Source: Pelagomonas calceolata
Lineage: Eukaryota; Sar; Pelagophyceae; Pelagomonadales; Pelagomonadaceae
Length of the DNA: 64,000 nt
NCBI GenBank assembly: GCA_918797485.1
Contig: CAKKNE010000003.1
Span: 744,001-808,000, forward strand
Reading direction: 5' to 3'
Part shown: piece by piece, positions 1 to 9,265 of the stretch
Layout of the letters: every line of letters begins with the position of its first letter
Position numbering within the stretch: position 1 is the first letter of the stretch
Notes under the pieces: generated by a model
What the model was told of the DNA's origin: nothing
The model's database searches: none
The model's input: only the letters and a program-made list of their open reading frames with translations
Position numbers and translations under genes: made by a program

Positions 1-9
1 GTCTACGCG

Positions 10-1974
10 ATGCAAAAGTTCTTCCGGGCCTGCTGGATGCTTAAAAAAATAAGAAGGCAGCGCCTGGCGGCTTCTGTCATGCAGACCTTCCCGCGCATGG
101 TCCTGGGCATGAACAAGATGAAGGACCGGAAGCGGGCCGTCGTGGCGTTCGAGCGGCAGCGTTGCGGCAAGGAGGAGGAGTTCGCTCAACAGGAAGCCGA
201 CAAGGCTCTCGCGGAGATCGACGCTAAATTGAATAAGAAAGCGAAGGACGTGAGGAAGTTGCTGAAGGAGGCTTCGAAGGAGTTGGTTGCTCGGGCGAAG
301 AGTACGCAGATCCAGGCGGGCCCGTCGCCCTGGGATGATGAGGCCGCCCAAGAAGTGCCCGTGTTCACGGAACCTTTACCTCCCATCCACGTGCCTCCGA
401 ACCAGAAGCCGGGGTGGTGTTCGCGCCGCGTCGCGCCCGAGGAGCCGTCGTCGCCCCAGCCGGCCAACGCGGCGAAGATGGCCGCGCCGCCACCTGTCGC
501 GCCGTCGACGCCGCGCTGGCGGCCGAACCTCACACCCGAGGAGAAGGAGCTGCGGGCTATCAGTGCTGATCGCAAGCTCGCGACGAAGGTCGCGCGACGC
601 GCCAAACGTCAAATTCTGAAGCGCATGAGCAAGGAGGAACGAGCCGCATACGACGCGCATCTGCTCAAGCTCGGCAAGGTCGGCGAGTGGGCCCCGGAGC
701 ACCACGAGGAGCAGAAGAAGCAGAGGAAAAAGGAAGATCGATTAATCAGTAAGAGAGAACGGGCGCGCGATAAACGCCTGATACGGGAGTCGAAGCGCGC
801 TCGCGCATATGAACTGAAGCGGAGGAAGCGGGCCATTAACCGGGTCAAGAATGACATTAAGAGGACATCTAGGAATCAGAAGAATTGGCCGAAAGTCCAC
901 GCGGACGCGGCCTTCGCCGTAGCACTCTTCACGAGGAACGGGGGCTTGACCGAAGAACGCTTGCGTTTGGCCTGTGCTGGTTTGCAGAAGGTGAGGGGAC
1001 CGACGTCGAAGGTCAAGCCCTACGCGCACAACGAGCCGCCTCGTCCGCGGACCGTCCGAAGAGAAAAGCTATTAGGTACGGAGGAGGCGACCCATTGGCT
1101 CGCAGATGTCGCAGCAGAAGCTAGGCCCTACCACCCCCGGTTCCGCTTTGAAAACCGCACGCGCTTCTCTGGAATAGTAAATGCTGCTGCCAGATATAAG
1201 GTAAGAATGGATGCGCGAGATGCCAAGTACAAGGAGGCTTTAGCGGAGTTCCGGGAAGTAAACCCGCCGCGCCACGCCTGCGCCAAGTGCGGCATGCCCT
1301 TCGCGCTGCTCGACGACCTCAAGCAACACAACGTCGACGGGTGCCCCCACGTGGACGCGTTCTGGCAGGCCGAGAAGCATCGTTTGCCGGATCCCAACGA
1401 AGAGGAATATGTCACGGAGAGCTCGTCAGACGACGACGAGGAGTTCGAGGAACCGGCGGTCATCGAGGGGGCGACCGTCGAGGAGTCGGCGGACCGGCCT
1501 GCAACGACCGCGTCGGACCGGCCGGGGACGACGGCGTCGACGGCGTCGCGCCCGCGGACCAAGGCCGAGCGCCGCGCGGCGCGGGAACAGAAGGAACGGG
1601 ACCACCTCAACCGGCAGACGAGGAAAGAAAGAGACCTGAAGACGCGCGAGGGGCGGTCTCGCAAGTTGTCATTTGGAGAGGCCTCGCGGGCCACCGACCC
1701 CTCGCGGCGTGCGCGCATGACCAAGGCCGAGCGCCGCAAGCGCGACGACGAGGCGCGCGAGCTGTTCTTATCCAAGTGGAGCCTGCCCGACGGCTCGAAG
1801 ACCGTCTACAAAGAAGAGGAACTGGCCGAGGCACTCTGCCCATGGGTCGGCGAGCGGCCTTCGCTACTGCCCGTGGGGCACCGGCTCGCGGACGCGCGGG
1901 TCACGGACGCGTCGAGGGAGCCGCGGCCGGTGACGCAGCCCGTGCGGTCGGGCAACAAGTGGATGTGGGGCTAA
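10..1974 (+). CDS. Highly charged protein with a single Cys/His zinc-finger-like site (5' end may be outside the window)
   Basis: 654 residues from the first ATG, but the frame is open to base 1, so the true start may lie upstream. The N-terminus (residues 1-40) is basic and IQ-like. Residues 40-100 and 180-290 are Lys/Arg/Glu-rich and predicted to be helical or coiled. Around residue 422 there is one Cys-x2-Cys site followed by a His/Cys cluster (CAKCGMPF, then KQHNVDGCPH), which looks like a lone C2H2-type finger. An acidic Ser/Asp/Glu block near residue 465 is followed by a Lys/Arg-rich tail. No family was recognised. The gene is intronless and runs convergently toward the kinase gene, leaving about 120 bases between the stop codons. 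Confidence 0.7.
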   Translation: MQKFFRACWMLKKIRRQRLAASVMQTFPRMVLGMNKMKDRKRAVVAFERQRCGKEEEFAQQEADKALAEIDAKLNKKAKDVRKLLKEASKELVARAKSTQIQAGPSPWDDEAAQEVPVFTEPLPPIHVPPNQKPGWCSRRVAPEEPSSPQPANAAKMAAPPPVAPSTPRWRPNLTPEEKELRAISADRKLATKVARRAKRQILKRMSKEERAAYDAHLLKLGKVGEWAPEHHEEQKKQRKKEDRLISKRERARDKRLIRESKRARAYELKRRKRAINRVKNDIKRTSRNQKNWPKVHADAAFAVALFTRNGGLTEERLRLACAGLQKVRGPTSKVKPYAHNEPPRPRTVRREKLLGTEEATHWLADVAAEARPYHPRFRFENRTRFSGIVNAAARYKVRMDARDAKYKEALAEFREVNPPRHACAKCGMPFALLDDLKQHNVDGCPHVDAFWQAEKHRLPDPNEEEYVTESSSDDDEEFEEPAVIEGATVEESADRPATTASDRPGTTASTASRPRTKAERRAAREQKERDHLNRQTRKERDLKTREGRSRKLSFGEASRATDPSRRARMTKAERRKRDDEARELFLSKWSLPDGSKTVYKEEELAEALCPWVGERPSLLPVGHRLADARVTDASREPRPVTQPVRSGNKWMWG

Positions 1975-2096
1975 GGTTTGTGTGGTGTGTATTACTAGTA
2001 CTACGGGGTAACATGCCAGGTAGCTACTAGTAGACCGTGACCGTGACGGCCTAGCTCTAAGCAAAGCAACATGTCGTTAAGCGGGGACGGGGACGA

Positions 2097-4202
2097 TCAG
2101 GACAGGACACACGCCGATGAGGCCTTCTCGGCGACGGCCTCGACCCTCGTGCGCGGCCCCCGCTTCTCTTCCTCCCACTGCAAGAGCCACACGACCTCGG
2201 CCTGGTAGGCGTCGGGGGACACGTAGTTCCACCGTTCCGTATCGAAGTCGCCGTCCGACAAGGGCACGTCGTCTCCGAGCGACGCGAAGTCGCCGATGCT
2301 CTCGGCGTCCTTCGCATTAATAGCCTTGCCCGGCGCGAAGGGCGGCTCCACGGCGTCGGCCAGGACCTCGTCCAGATCCAAGCCGCCGAAGAAGGCGTGG
2401 TCCAAAATGTCCTTCACACCGTTCGAACCTAATCGCTTCGACGGGTCCTTGTGCAACAGGGCCTTGCAGAAGGCCTTCGCCGCGGGACCGAGGCCCTCCT
2501 TCCAGACGTCCTGGGTCAAGTCCGGCGCCATCTCGAGCGCGGCCCGCGCCATGTTCGCCTGTGTGGAAATCGAATTGTGAGTCGGGTGCACGTGGAGGTT
2601 TGATTTCTACACCTATTCTCGCTCGTGCGTCCTCCTTCTTGGCCTGCTTGCGTAAGGCACGATCCTCCGTATCTTGCTTCTTCTTTTTCTTCTTCTTCTT
2701 GCGGCCGCCCCAGTGCGCCGCGTCGCGCGTCCGGAACGGACACACGCCCACGATGAACTCGACGACCATGCACCCCAGCGAGAAGTAGTCGACGCGGTGG
2801 TCGTAGACCTCCCGCCGCAGCATCTCGGGCGCCATGTAGCCCGGCGTGCCGCTCGCGCCCTTGAGCTCGGAGTGCACCTGCGTGGTTCGACGGCGTGGCG
2901 ATGCCGGTTCCTCACTGGTTGATTTCCGCACGAGACCGCACGCGGCACGCCAAGCCTAGATCCGACAATCTAACGCGCCCGTGCTCATCAACTAACATGT
3001 TCTCGGGCTTGACGTCGCGGTAGACAAAGTCCCGGTCGTGTAAGGCTTTCAAGCCTAGTAGGGTTCGTGCCGCGTAGTAGCGCGACGCCTCGAACCCAAA
3101 GCACTTGTGCTGCGACAGCCAGTACTTCAAATCGCCGCCCATCATGAGGTCGATGACCAATACTAATCGCGACGACTCCGCGTCGTGGAAGGCATATTTC
3201 AAACCCACGGCGAAGGGGCTGTCGACGACGGCGAGGGCCCGCCGCTCGTTCCAGCAGAGCTCGAACGCCCGCCGCTTCTTGATGCGCTTCATGCCTGTGC
3301 GTAAATCAACGAGTGAGTCGGGCGCACGACCGTGCTGACCGAATCGAGCCGGCGTCGCGTCCATGGCGTGGAGATCATGGTCGGGCCGTGGTGGCGACGG
3401 TCGCGACAATGTGATAGATGCACGGCTTCATGCAGATCTCCTTCATGGCGTACATCTTGCCCGTCGTCCGCGACTTGCAGCCGTAGACCATGCCGAAGCC
3501 GCCCTTGCCGAGCACGCGGAACTTGTCGAACTCTTCCGTCACGGGCGGGCGCTTCTGCCTTACATAAAAATCGAGCAGCTCGCGGCACTCGTCCGACCGC
3601 TTGAACGAGGGCAGGTACACACTCAGAGCCCGCACCGTCGCGCGGTCGACGGCGTCGAGCGCGTCCTGGTCGTCGCTCGACGGTTTCAACGCGTGGCATT
3701 TTGTGGAGGTGAAGGGCCACTGCGTGCCCTTTAACGAGGCCGAGGTGGTTTTCAGGCGTTTGGTCGACGTGGGCGAGTCCGGTTTCAATTCGTCCGGCAA
3801 GGGCGTCCTTTTCAGATGAGGGTGCGGGAAGGCGATGGAATCGATCGAAGGGCAAGAGCCGGTCAGGTAGACGTCCTCGATGCGCTTTCTTAATGAGACG
3901 CGCGTCGCCGTCGCGAGCGACGCGCGGTAGCGGGCGCACTCGAGCAACAGACTTCCAAGCGCGCGCGCCGAGTCGTCCCTGCCCCCGAGGAACCGCGTGA
4001 ACTCGTACAAGCCGAGCGGCCCGGCACAGATGGTCGCGACGCCGAAGGCGCCAGACGTTTCGAGGTGCGCGAGCTGCGCGCCGCGCTCCGCGTCGGTCAC
4101 CGCACTGAACTTGCGCTTCGGGTCCGGCGCCTCCGCGTCCTGGAGTCCGTTGTTGTACTTGACGTCGTCCAAAACGTTGGACAGCGCTCCTAGATTAGCC
4201 AT
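2097..4202 (-). CDS. GRK-like AGC protein kinase with RGS-homology region and C-terminal CaaX box
   Basis: Four exons: 4202-3434, 3294-2942, 2877-2623 and 2558-2097, giving 612 residues. The kinase core has GKGGFG near residue 229, the ATP-binding lysine in YAMK, and YRDVKPEN near residue 348. SDLGLA replaces DFG; this DLG form is typical of G-protein-coupled-receptor kinases. The N-terminus ([16 protein letters not shown]) and the preceding region with EFTRFLGG and SLYLPSF-like helices resemble the GRK2/3 N-terminus and RGS-homology domain. The protein ends in CVLS, a CaaX prenylation box like that of bovine rhodopsin kinase, so membrane anchoring is inferred. Eight consecutive lysines and more charged residues are inserted after the [10 protein letters not shown] segment. 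All three introns are introner elements. The kinase family is secure; the receptor substrate is unknown. Confidence 0.85.
2559..2622 (-). mobile_element. Introner element, intron 3 of the GRK-like kinase, GC-AG
   Basis: A 64-nt intron. In gene sense the element starts AGGTGTAGAAATCAA and ends TTCGATTTCCACACAG, which are imperfect terminal inverted repeats. The 8-bp target duplication is GCGAGAAT (5') and GCGAACAT (3'). Joining at the duplication keeps the reading frame (phase 0, DAR then ANMARAAL) with a GC donor. A GT donor 8 nt further in would also keep frame and would add three residues, so the donor is likely but not proven. Confidence 0.8.
2878..2941 (-). mobile_element. Introner element, intron 2 of the GRK-like kinase, GT-AG
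   Basis: A 64-nt intron, phase 0, interrupting the activation segment (LACR then VHSELKG). The target duplication is GTGCGGTC and GTGCACTC. The left end has GTGCGGAAATCAACCAG and the right end CCACGCAG. It contains the GTGAGGAACCGGCAT module also seen in the introns at 17898 and 41329. Confidence 0.88.
3295..3433 (-). mobile_element. Introner element, intron 1 of the GRK-like kinase, GC-AG with a perfect target duplication
   Basis: A 139-nt intron with an exact 8-bp duplication, GCATGAAG, on both sides. The only frame-restoring junction that reconstitutes the conserved kinase sequence (EICMK then RIKKRRA) uses the GC that begins the 5' copy as donor and the CACAG at the element's right end as acceptor (phase 1). 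The right end GTTGATTTACGCACAG matches the family terminal repeat. A GTGAGTCGGGCG-type module and CCACGCCATGGACGCG lie inside. Confidence 0.92.
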
Positions 4203-4469
4203 TTGCGCAAGAGGCTAATGGGGCTGCCCTTGGCGTCGCGCGCTGGCCGCCGCCGCCGCGTCTCCGGGCCGAGGCGGCTCGCGGCGCACCCCTGGCGCCG
4301 TCGGCTGCGTTGCTGTGGTGTCTAGGGCCCCAGACGGGCTGTACGCATCGAGCGGCGCCGCCAAGAAGGCACAGCCAAGGGCGTCGACACCTGGCAGGCC
4401 GACGAGGGGACGCCCTTCCCGCCGTCTAGACGCTCAGCACACTTCCCAGAGGCGCCTTGAGTTTAAACT
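4203..4469. other. Spacer upstream of the GRK-like kinase
   Basis: 267 bases of GC-rich spacer between the kinase start and the stop codon of the next minus-strand gene. It must hold the kinase promoter. No copy of the GCTAGTG palindrome and no open frame of note were seen. Confidence 0.5.
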
Positions 4470-6305
4470 TTACCAGATGTCCCGCCCGATGCGTTTCGCC
4501 GCGGGTGGCCGCCGCGCGCGAGGGCCGCCGCGCCTCCCGGCGCGAGCCGTCGCCGTCCCGGTCCGGTGCGCGGGGCCCTTCGGCGGCGGGGGAGAGTCCA
4601 GCGCGGCCGCGAGCTCCTCGTAGGCGCCCCAGGCGCCCTGGACGTTCGACAGCGCGTGGCGCTCGACCGACGCCGTTTCCAGGGGCGGCGGCGGCGGCGA
4701 CCGTGATGCCAGCGACGAGAGCGATTTGGGCGGCGGCGGCGGCGGCGGACTTCTGGGGGACGGGAGGACCATGGGGTTGAGCTCACCTCGATGGGGCGAC
4801 TCCTGCCGCATCTGCTCGACGAAGCCCTCGATCCTTTCCCTACCCTGGTCCAACTCGACCTCGAGCTTGTCGGCGAAGGCCTCCATCTGCTCGAGGCGCT
4901 CCCTCAAGGTCCCCCGCGGCGTGATCATCTTAAATGATTCCATTGGCGACGCGTCGTCGCCGCGTAGCTTCGGCGAGCGCGTCTCCGGGCCCTGTTGTGC
5001 TCGTCGGATCAAGTCGTGCTCCGCGGCCGACGCCGCGACGTCCGCCGCGGGTCGCACGCCCGTCACGTCCGACACGTGCAGGAACGCCATACCCACGTTC
5101 TCGTCGAAGATCAGCCCCTCGTCGCCCATGCCATCATCACTATCGTCGTCGACGTTCTCCAGGTCGGCGAGGGCCCGCAGCGCCTTGGCCGCGTGCTCCT
5201 GGCGCGCCAGCAGGTCGCGCGCGCGCCGCTTCGACGCGGGCAGCTTGTCGGCCGTCGGCACGATTACTTGACCGTAGGGCACGTTCTCCTCGTCCGCCTG
5301 GCAGCCGAAGCTCTGCGTCGAGACGCGCGCCTCCCGCGGCCGCGGGCTCGCCGCGCGCTTCGGGCTCGCCGGCCGCGGCGACCTTGTTGTGGGCGCCGGC
5401 GACCGCGTCGTCGGCGGGGCGCTCGGCTCGGCGGGCTCCGAATTCCCGGCCAGCGCGCCCGGCGGCAGGTCGAGGTTGAATTCCGCGCGCTTCATCTCGA
5501 ACTCCCACTCCTTGGCGCGGTAGCGCTCCTCGGCTTCTTCCACGTCCCGGATCAAATTCGAGGGCCCGTCGGTGGGCGTCCTTGCTTTCAACGCGTCCGC
5601 GTCGCCGAGCGCGATGGCCTCTTTTATGGATTTCTTCGTGTCCTCGACGAGCTTCTGCTGCTTCGTGACCGCCGGCGACTTGAGCGATGGAGGCGACGCG
5701 AAGCCGGGCGACTTCAGGGTTGATGTTTGGGGGCTCCGCCAGGGCGCTGGGGATGACGCGGTGTCCACCGATTTCATCGGCGCCGGGGATGTCGTCGAGT
5801 CCACGGAGCGCTTCACCTTCGTCGGGACGGGAGCGACGCTCTCCTCCTCGCTCGACGTCGCGGAAAAGCCCGTGGGCAGGCCGGACGACGGCGTCCGCGT
5901 CGGCAGCGCGACCGAGACGTGGAGGTTTTGCTGCGTCAAGGCGCCGACCTTGAGCACGTCCAGTTGCTGGGGCTTGTCTGATGAAGCGGCTCGCTTCGCC
6001 CGGCCGGCAAACGCCCTCAACGCGTCGTCCGCGGCGTCGGGCCGCGCGGTGCGGTAGCGCGGCCGCCGCTGCTGGTGCCGCCGGCGCGCGGCGGCCTCGG
6101 CGGCGCGCTTCGCGTAAGCACCCAAGCCGACGTAGGGAATCTCTTGAGACGCGCGCAGGAGCACCGGCTTCTCGGCCGGAGCTGCCTCCATGGGGCTGCC
6201 ATCGGTGGAGGGGCTGCCCATGTCGGAGTAGACGGACGGGCTGCCCGTCTCGAGGGAGCCTGCCGGGCTGAGGTCGTCGACCTCGACGAGCGTCGGGGCC
6301 TCCAT
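4470..6305 (-). CDS. Disordered Pro/Ala/Ser-rich protein with short coiled coils
   Basis: 611 residues from an ATG (MEAPTLVEVDDLSP). The first 320 residues are low-complexity, with many SPA, SPK and TRSP repeats. A helical, charged segment lies near residues 215-265 (KLVEDTKKSIKEAIALGDA and REVEEAEERYRAKEWEFEMK-like sequence). A second helical stretch is near residues 485-530 (RERLEQMEAFADKLEVELDQ). The C-terminal tail is poly-Pro. No catalytic motif or known family was recognised. A scaffold or cytoskeletal role would be a guess. Confidence 0.7.
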   Translation of the reverse strand: MEAPTLVEVDDLSPAGSLETGSPSVYSDMGSPSTDGSPMEAAPAEKPVLLRASQEIPYVGLGAYAKRAAEAAARRRHQQRRPRYRTARPDAADDALRAFAGRAKRAASSDKPQQLDVLKVGALTQQNLHVSVALPTRTPSSGLPTGFSATSSEEESVAPVPTKVKRSVDSTTSPAPMKSVDTASSPAPWRSPQTSTLKSPGFASPPSLKSPAVTKQQKLVEDTKKSIKEAIALGDADALKARTPTDGPSNLIRDVEEAEERYRAKEWEFEMKRAEFNLDLPPGALAGNSEPAEPSAPPTTRSPAPTTRSPRPASPKRAASPRPREARVSTQSFGCQADEENVPYGQVIVPTADKLPASKRRARDLLARQEHAAKALRALADLENVDDDSDDGMGDEGLIFDENVGMAFLHVSDVTGVRPAADVAASAAEHDLIRRAQQGPETRSPKLRGDDASPMESFKMITPRGTLRERLEQMEAFADKLEVELDQGRERIEGFVEQMRQESPHRGELNPMVLPSPRSPPPPPPPKSLSSLASRSPPPPPLETASVERHALSNVQGAWGAYEELAAALDSPPPPKGPAHRTGTATARAGRRGGPRARRPPAAKRIGRDIW

Positions 6306-6710
6306 GGCGGCGCCGCTTGCTTATTCCAGTCCAAATGCGAGCAAACCAACGAGCGCACCCGCACGGTCCTGGGGTTGCAGCACGAAGGCGTGTGAAATCC
6401 CACGAGGGCTCGCAGCCCTCACAGCGTCTCGCCGCGGAAGGCTGGCCAGCAACTTTTGCCAGCCCCTCACAAAAAAGCGCTGCAGGAGAGCATAGCAATG
6501 GGCTGCCGTGCTCGCGCCATCTGTGCCTGCTTACGCGGTGTGGAAGGTACGAACATCGGTGCTTGACGCTCGTGCTGGTGCGTTAGCTAACTAAGGCTGC
6601 CGCACGCATTCGTGAGGGCAGCAGCAGCGTGGGGCAGCAGCTCACGCCATCGCCGCGACGCGTGCATCGTCAAGGCAGCAGCAGCAGCGGGGCAGCAGCT
6701 GCGCGACGCG
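6306..6710. other. Divergent promoter spacer
   Basis: About 400 bases between two divergently transcribed genes. It holds GCAGCAG-rich stretches and a lone TTAGCTAACTAA but no full copy of the GCTAGTG palindrome. No RNA gene was seen. Confidence 0.5.
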
Positions 6711-7889
6711 ATGGACAGCGCCCAGATCGCGCTCTCCCCGTCGGTGGCCGAGGCGATATCGCGCGGCGCCGTCGTCGAGCAGCTCCGCGGCCGCGACGCG
6801 TTTCGCGACGAGGACGACGCGTCGTCGGTGTGCACACCGGCGCCGGACGACGGCCCGCGCCTTCGTGCGGAGGCGGCCGCGGCGGCCTGGCAGGCGGTCG
6901 CCGCGGCTGCTGATCGCGTCGCGGCGGCGGCGACGGCGGACGCGGCGGCGCAACGGCTCCGCGCCGACGCGCTCGAGCGGCAAGTGGAAGAGGCGGTCTC
7001 CGAGCCGCCCGCGCCAGCCCCGGCGCCGGCGCCGCCGCGCGCCGAGGCGCCCGCGCCTCCGAGGCCGCTCGCGAGCCCGGCGAAGCTACCCCTCGCGCGC
7101 GAGGCGCCGGCGCCGGCGCGGCCGCGTCCGCCGTCGCCGCCGCCGCAGGCAACGACCGCCACGCAGACGCCCGCCGACGACCGCGCGCGACTCAAGCGGG
7201 CAATCGCCAGCCTCGAGCGAGATCTGGACGCGCGCGAAGCCGAAGCGAAGCGCCGCGAGCAGCTCCTCGTGAAAGCCAAGGGCGAGATCCACGCGCTCAC
7301 GTACGAGCTGCTCGGGATGCGGGCGCGCGCGGCCGACGCCACGGAGGCCCTGGAGCAGGCAAGGACCGCGGCGGCCGCCGCCGAGGCCTACGCGCGGCGG
7401 CGGATGGAGGAACGGCTGCCGAAGCCGGAGCCCGCGCCGCAACCTCAACCGGTTCCGGTACGACGACGGCCATCCTCGGCGAGCACGGCGATCTACAACC
7501 GCGACACGACCTGGGCGTACCTCAAGAAGGGCCGCGGCACGAGCGTCGTCGACGGCCGGCGGCGGTCTATTAACAGGAGCCACCGGGCGTCGGCGGCGCG
7601 CGAGACGCCGTACGGGGCCTACCACGTCGACACGGACAGCGTGCCCCCGAAGCTCCACGGCCTCGGGTTCCGAAGAAAGCCGGCGACGCGCCAGGCGCCG
7701 ATGGAGTACGTCCGTGGGCCGCGGTCGCCTGCGAGGCCGCGGCCCCGGCCGGCGTCGGCGCCGTCGCGGCGGCGGCCGCTCCCCTACGAGGACCCGGACT
7801 CGGATGACTCCCTGCGCGTGGACCCCGAGCACACGTCGCCGTGGGTGAAGAGCCTTTCCGTGAAGGTGCGGCTAAGCAGTCCGGACTAG
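6711..7889 (+). CDS. Ala/Pro/Arg-rich protein with a central coiled coil
   Basis: 392 residues if translation begins at the ATG giving MDSAQIALSPSVAEAI; the frame is open for another 99 bases upstream but has no other ATG there. Residues 50-110 are Ala-rich and helical, and 110-150 are PAPAP-rich. Residues 155-240 form a coiled coil (LKRAIASLERDLDAREAEAK, then KGEIHALTYELLGMRARAAD). The tail is Arg/Pro/Ser-rich with a segment around IYNRDTTWAYLKKG that recalls small motifs of cytoskeleton-associated proteins. The family was not recognised. Confidence 0.65.
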   Translation: MDSAQIALSPSVAEAISRGAVVEQLRGRDAFRDEDDASSVCTPAPDDGPRLRAEAAAAAWQAVAAAADRVAAAATADAAAQRLRADALERQVEEAVSEPPAPAPAPAPPRAEAPAPPRPLASPAKLPLAREAPAPARPRPPSPPPQATTATQTPADDRARLKRAIASLERDLDAREAEAKRREQLLVKAKGEIHALTYELLGMRARAADATEALEQARTAAAAAEAYARRRMEERLPKPEPAPQPQPVPVRRRPSSASTAIYNRDTTWAYLKKGRGTSVVDGRRRSINRSHRASAARETPYGAYHVDTDSVPPKLHGLGFRRKPATRQAPMEYVRGPRSPARPRPRPASAPSRRRPLPYEDPDSDDSLRVDPEHTSPWVKSLSVKVRLSSPD

Positions 7890-7963
7890 TACATCTCTAC
7901 TGCGCCCCCGGAAACCTCTCTCCCCCTCGTGACGGCTCGCGCCGCGCCGCGCGAAACCGCAGC

Positions 7964-8019
7964 AAGGCCGCGCGATACAGCGACGGCACGAGACCGTGAC
8001 GACCGTGACAACTGACACG
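7964..8019 (+). repeat. Perfect 56-bp direct repeat, copy 1
   Basis: Starts AAGGCCGCGCGATACAGC and ends GACAACTGACACG. It is identical base for base to the copy at 8726-8781, 762 bp downstream. It includes two tandem GACCGTGAC units. The flanks of the two copies do not align convincingly. Confidence 0.95.
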
Positions 8020-8725
8020 ATGATAGGCGGCCTTGTAAAGAACGACCACGAATTCTACGCCCGGCGGCCTACGGCGTCGCCTCGGTCTACTGAGTCCACG
8101 ACGCGTGCTAATTTCAGGGGGACGCGGCCGTGGCCTCGGCGACCCGCCTGTTACTTGATTTCCAGTGGCCGCTACCATGGCTCGCTGGAAGCCGGCCGCT
8201 ACCGCGAGCGGGCGTTGTATCTGCGGCGTCGCCTGGACTGAGCTCGACGCGTCGCGGCCGGTGGGCGGTCGCAAATCGACTCGCGACGCCGCAGAGGTGA
8301 CGTGGGACCCGGCGGCCTACCGCCGCCCCCCTGAGATCAAAGCCCACCCTCGATGGGCGCGCTAGGCGTGTCGGCGGCATCAACGTGATCGTCCGCGGCC
8401 CTGGCGCGCGCCCAATCCAGGGGAGATCGGCGAGGGGCTCAACGGCGGCGGCTCACGCCGTGCGGGGTTTACCTGACGGGTTTCGTGCCCGGACGAGCTT
8501 CTCGGCATCCGGCGCCCTGCCGTCGAGACGTCGGCCCCGTAGTCCTCGACGGATTGGCGTTGACCTGAGGTTGCGTCGGGCGCCGCTCGACTCGACGCGT
8601 TCGTTCTCCTCTCCCAACCTAACGCCGGCCCTTGAGCCGACACGAGGCGATCGCAACCGGCGGTCGCAGACCGCGCGGCCCTCGTCCGCGGCGTCGCCTA
8701 GGGCAAGTGCGACGCGCGCGGGCGG

Positions 8726-8781
8726 AAGGCCGCGCGATACAGCGACGGCACGAGACCGTGACGACCGTGACAACTGACACG
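8726..8781 (+). repeat. Perfect 56-bp direct repeat, copy 2
   Basis: Second copy of the repeat at 7964-8019, in the same orientation and without mismatch. Confidence 0.95.
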
Positions 8782-9265
8782 GCGCGTCCCCTGAGGCGCG
8801 GTGCCGGGCGGCCTGTACCAAACACGGTCTCCTTCGGCGGGGGCCTTGCGGAGGGCAACGGGTCGGCCTTCAACTGGTTGAGTCGAGCACGGCGGGCCCC
8901 AAGCGACTTCCCATCCCCTGTCGCTCCCCCCCCGTCGTGCGAGCTCGTCGCCACCCGCGGAAGAGAAACTCGCGAAAGGAGTGCCGGAGCCGGGCTTGCC
9001 CTTGCAAGTCTGGAACTGGACTCGAGGAGTACCCCCCCCGGGCTAGGTTCCTGCGGTTGCGTAGGTCGTTAGGTAGGTAGCAAGCTCTCCCTGCCGCTTG
9101 TTGTGCGTCTCCTGCACCGGCACAAAACACCGTACACTTGAGCTAACTCGACAGCGGCAGCCTGATCCGGACCAATTGAGAGCACTGCTTCCATCGGCGC
9201 GCTGCCCCGGCCCAGCTCTAGCAACCCTCAGGGACAGACAACCTCCACACCGCCGCGACGCAACC

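Larger units (their letters stand above)
7890..9265. other. Gene-poor 1.4-kb stretch
   Basis: The small open frames here on both strands are Arg/Pro-rich, overlap each other and show no domain, so they look like composition artefacts of GC-rich DNA. The stretch contains a perfect 56-bp direct repeat (7964-8019 and 8726-8781) with internal GACCGTGAC repeats. It also includes the promoter of the HU-domain gene. It could be a decayed element or an unannotated non-coding transcript; nothing in the sequence decides between these. Confidence 0.5.

Noticed and set aside
2681-2705. CTT-rich tract (Lys8 in the kinase) considered as an intron remnant or poly-pyrimidine tract.
   Set aside because: It is in frame within an exon, with coding sequence on both sides and no splice signals that would remove it cleanly.
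7897-9130. Several Arg/Pro-rich open frames on both strands.
   Set aside because: They overlap, have no domains, and two of them span the direct repeat in different registers.
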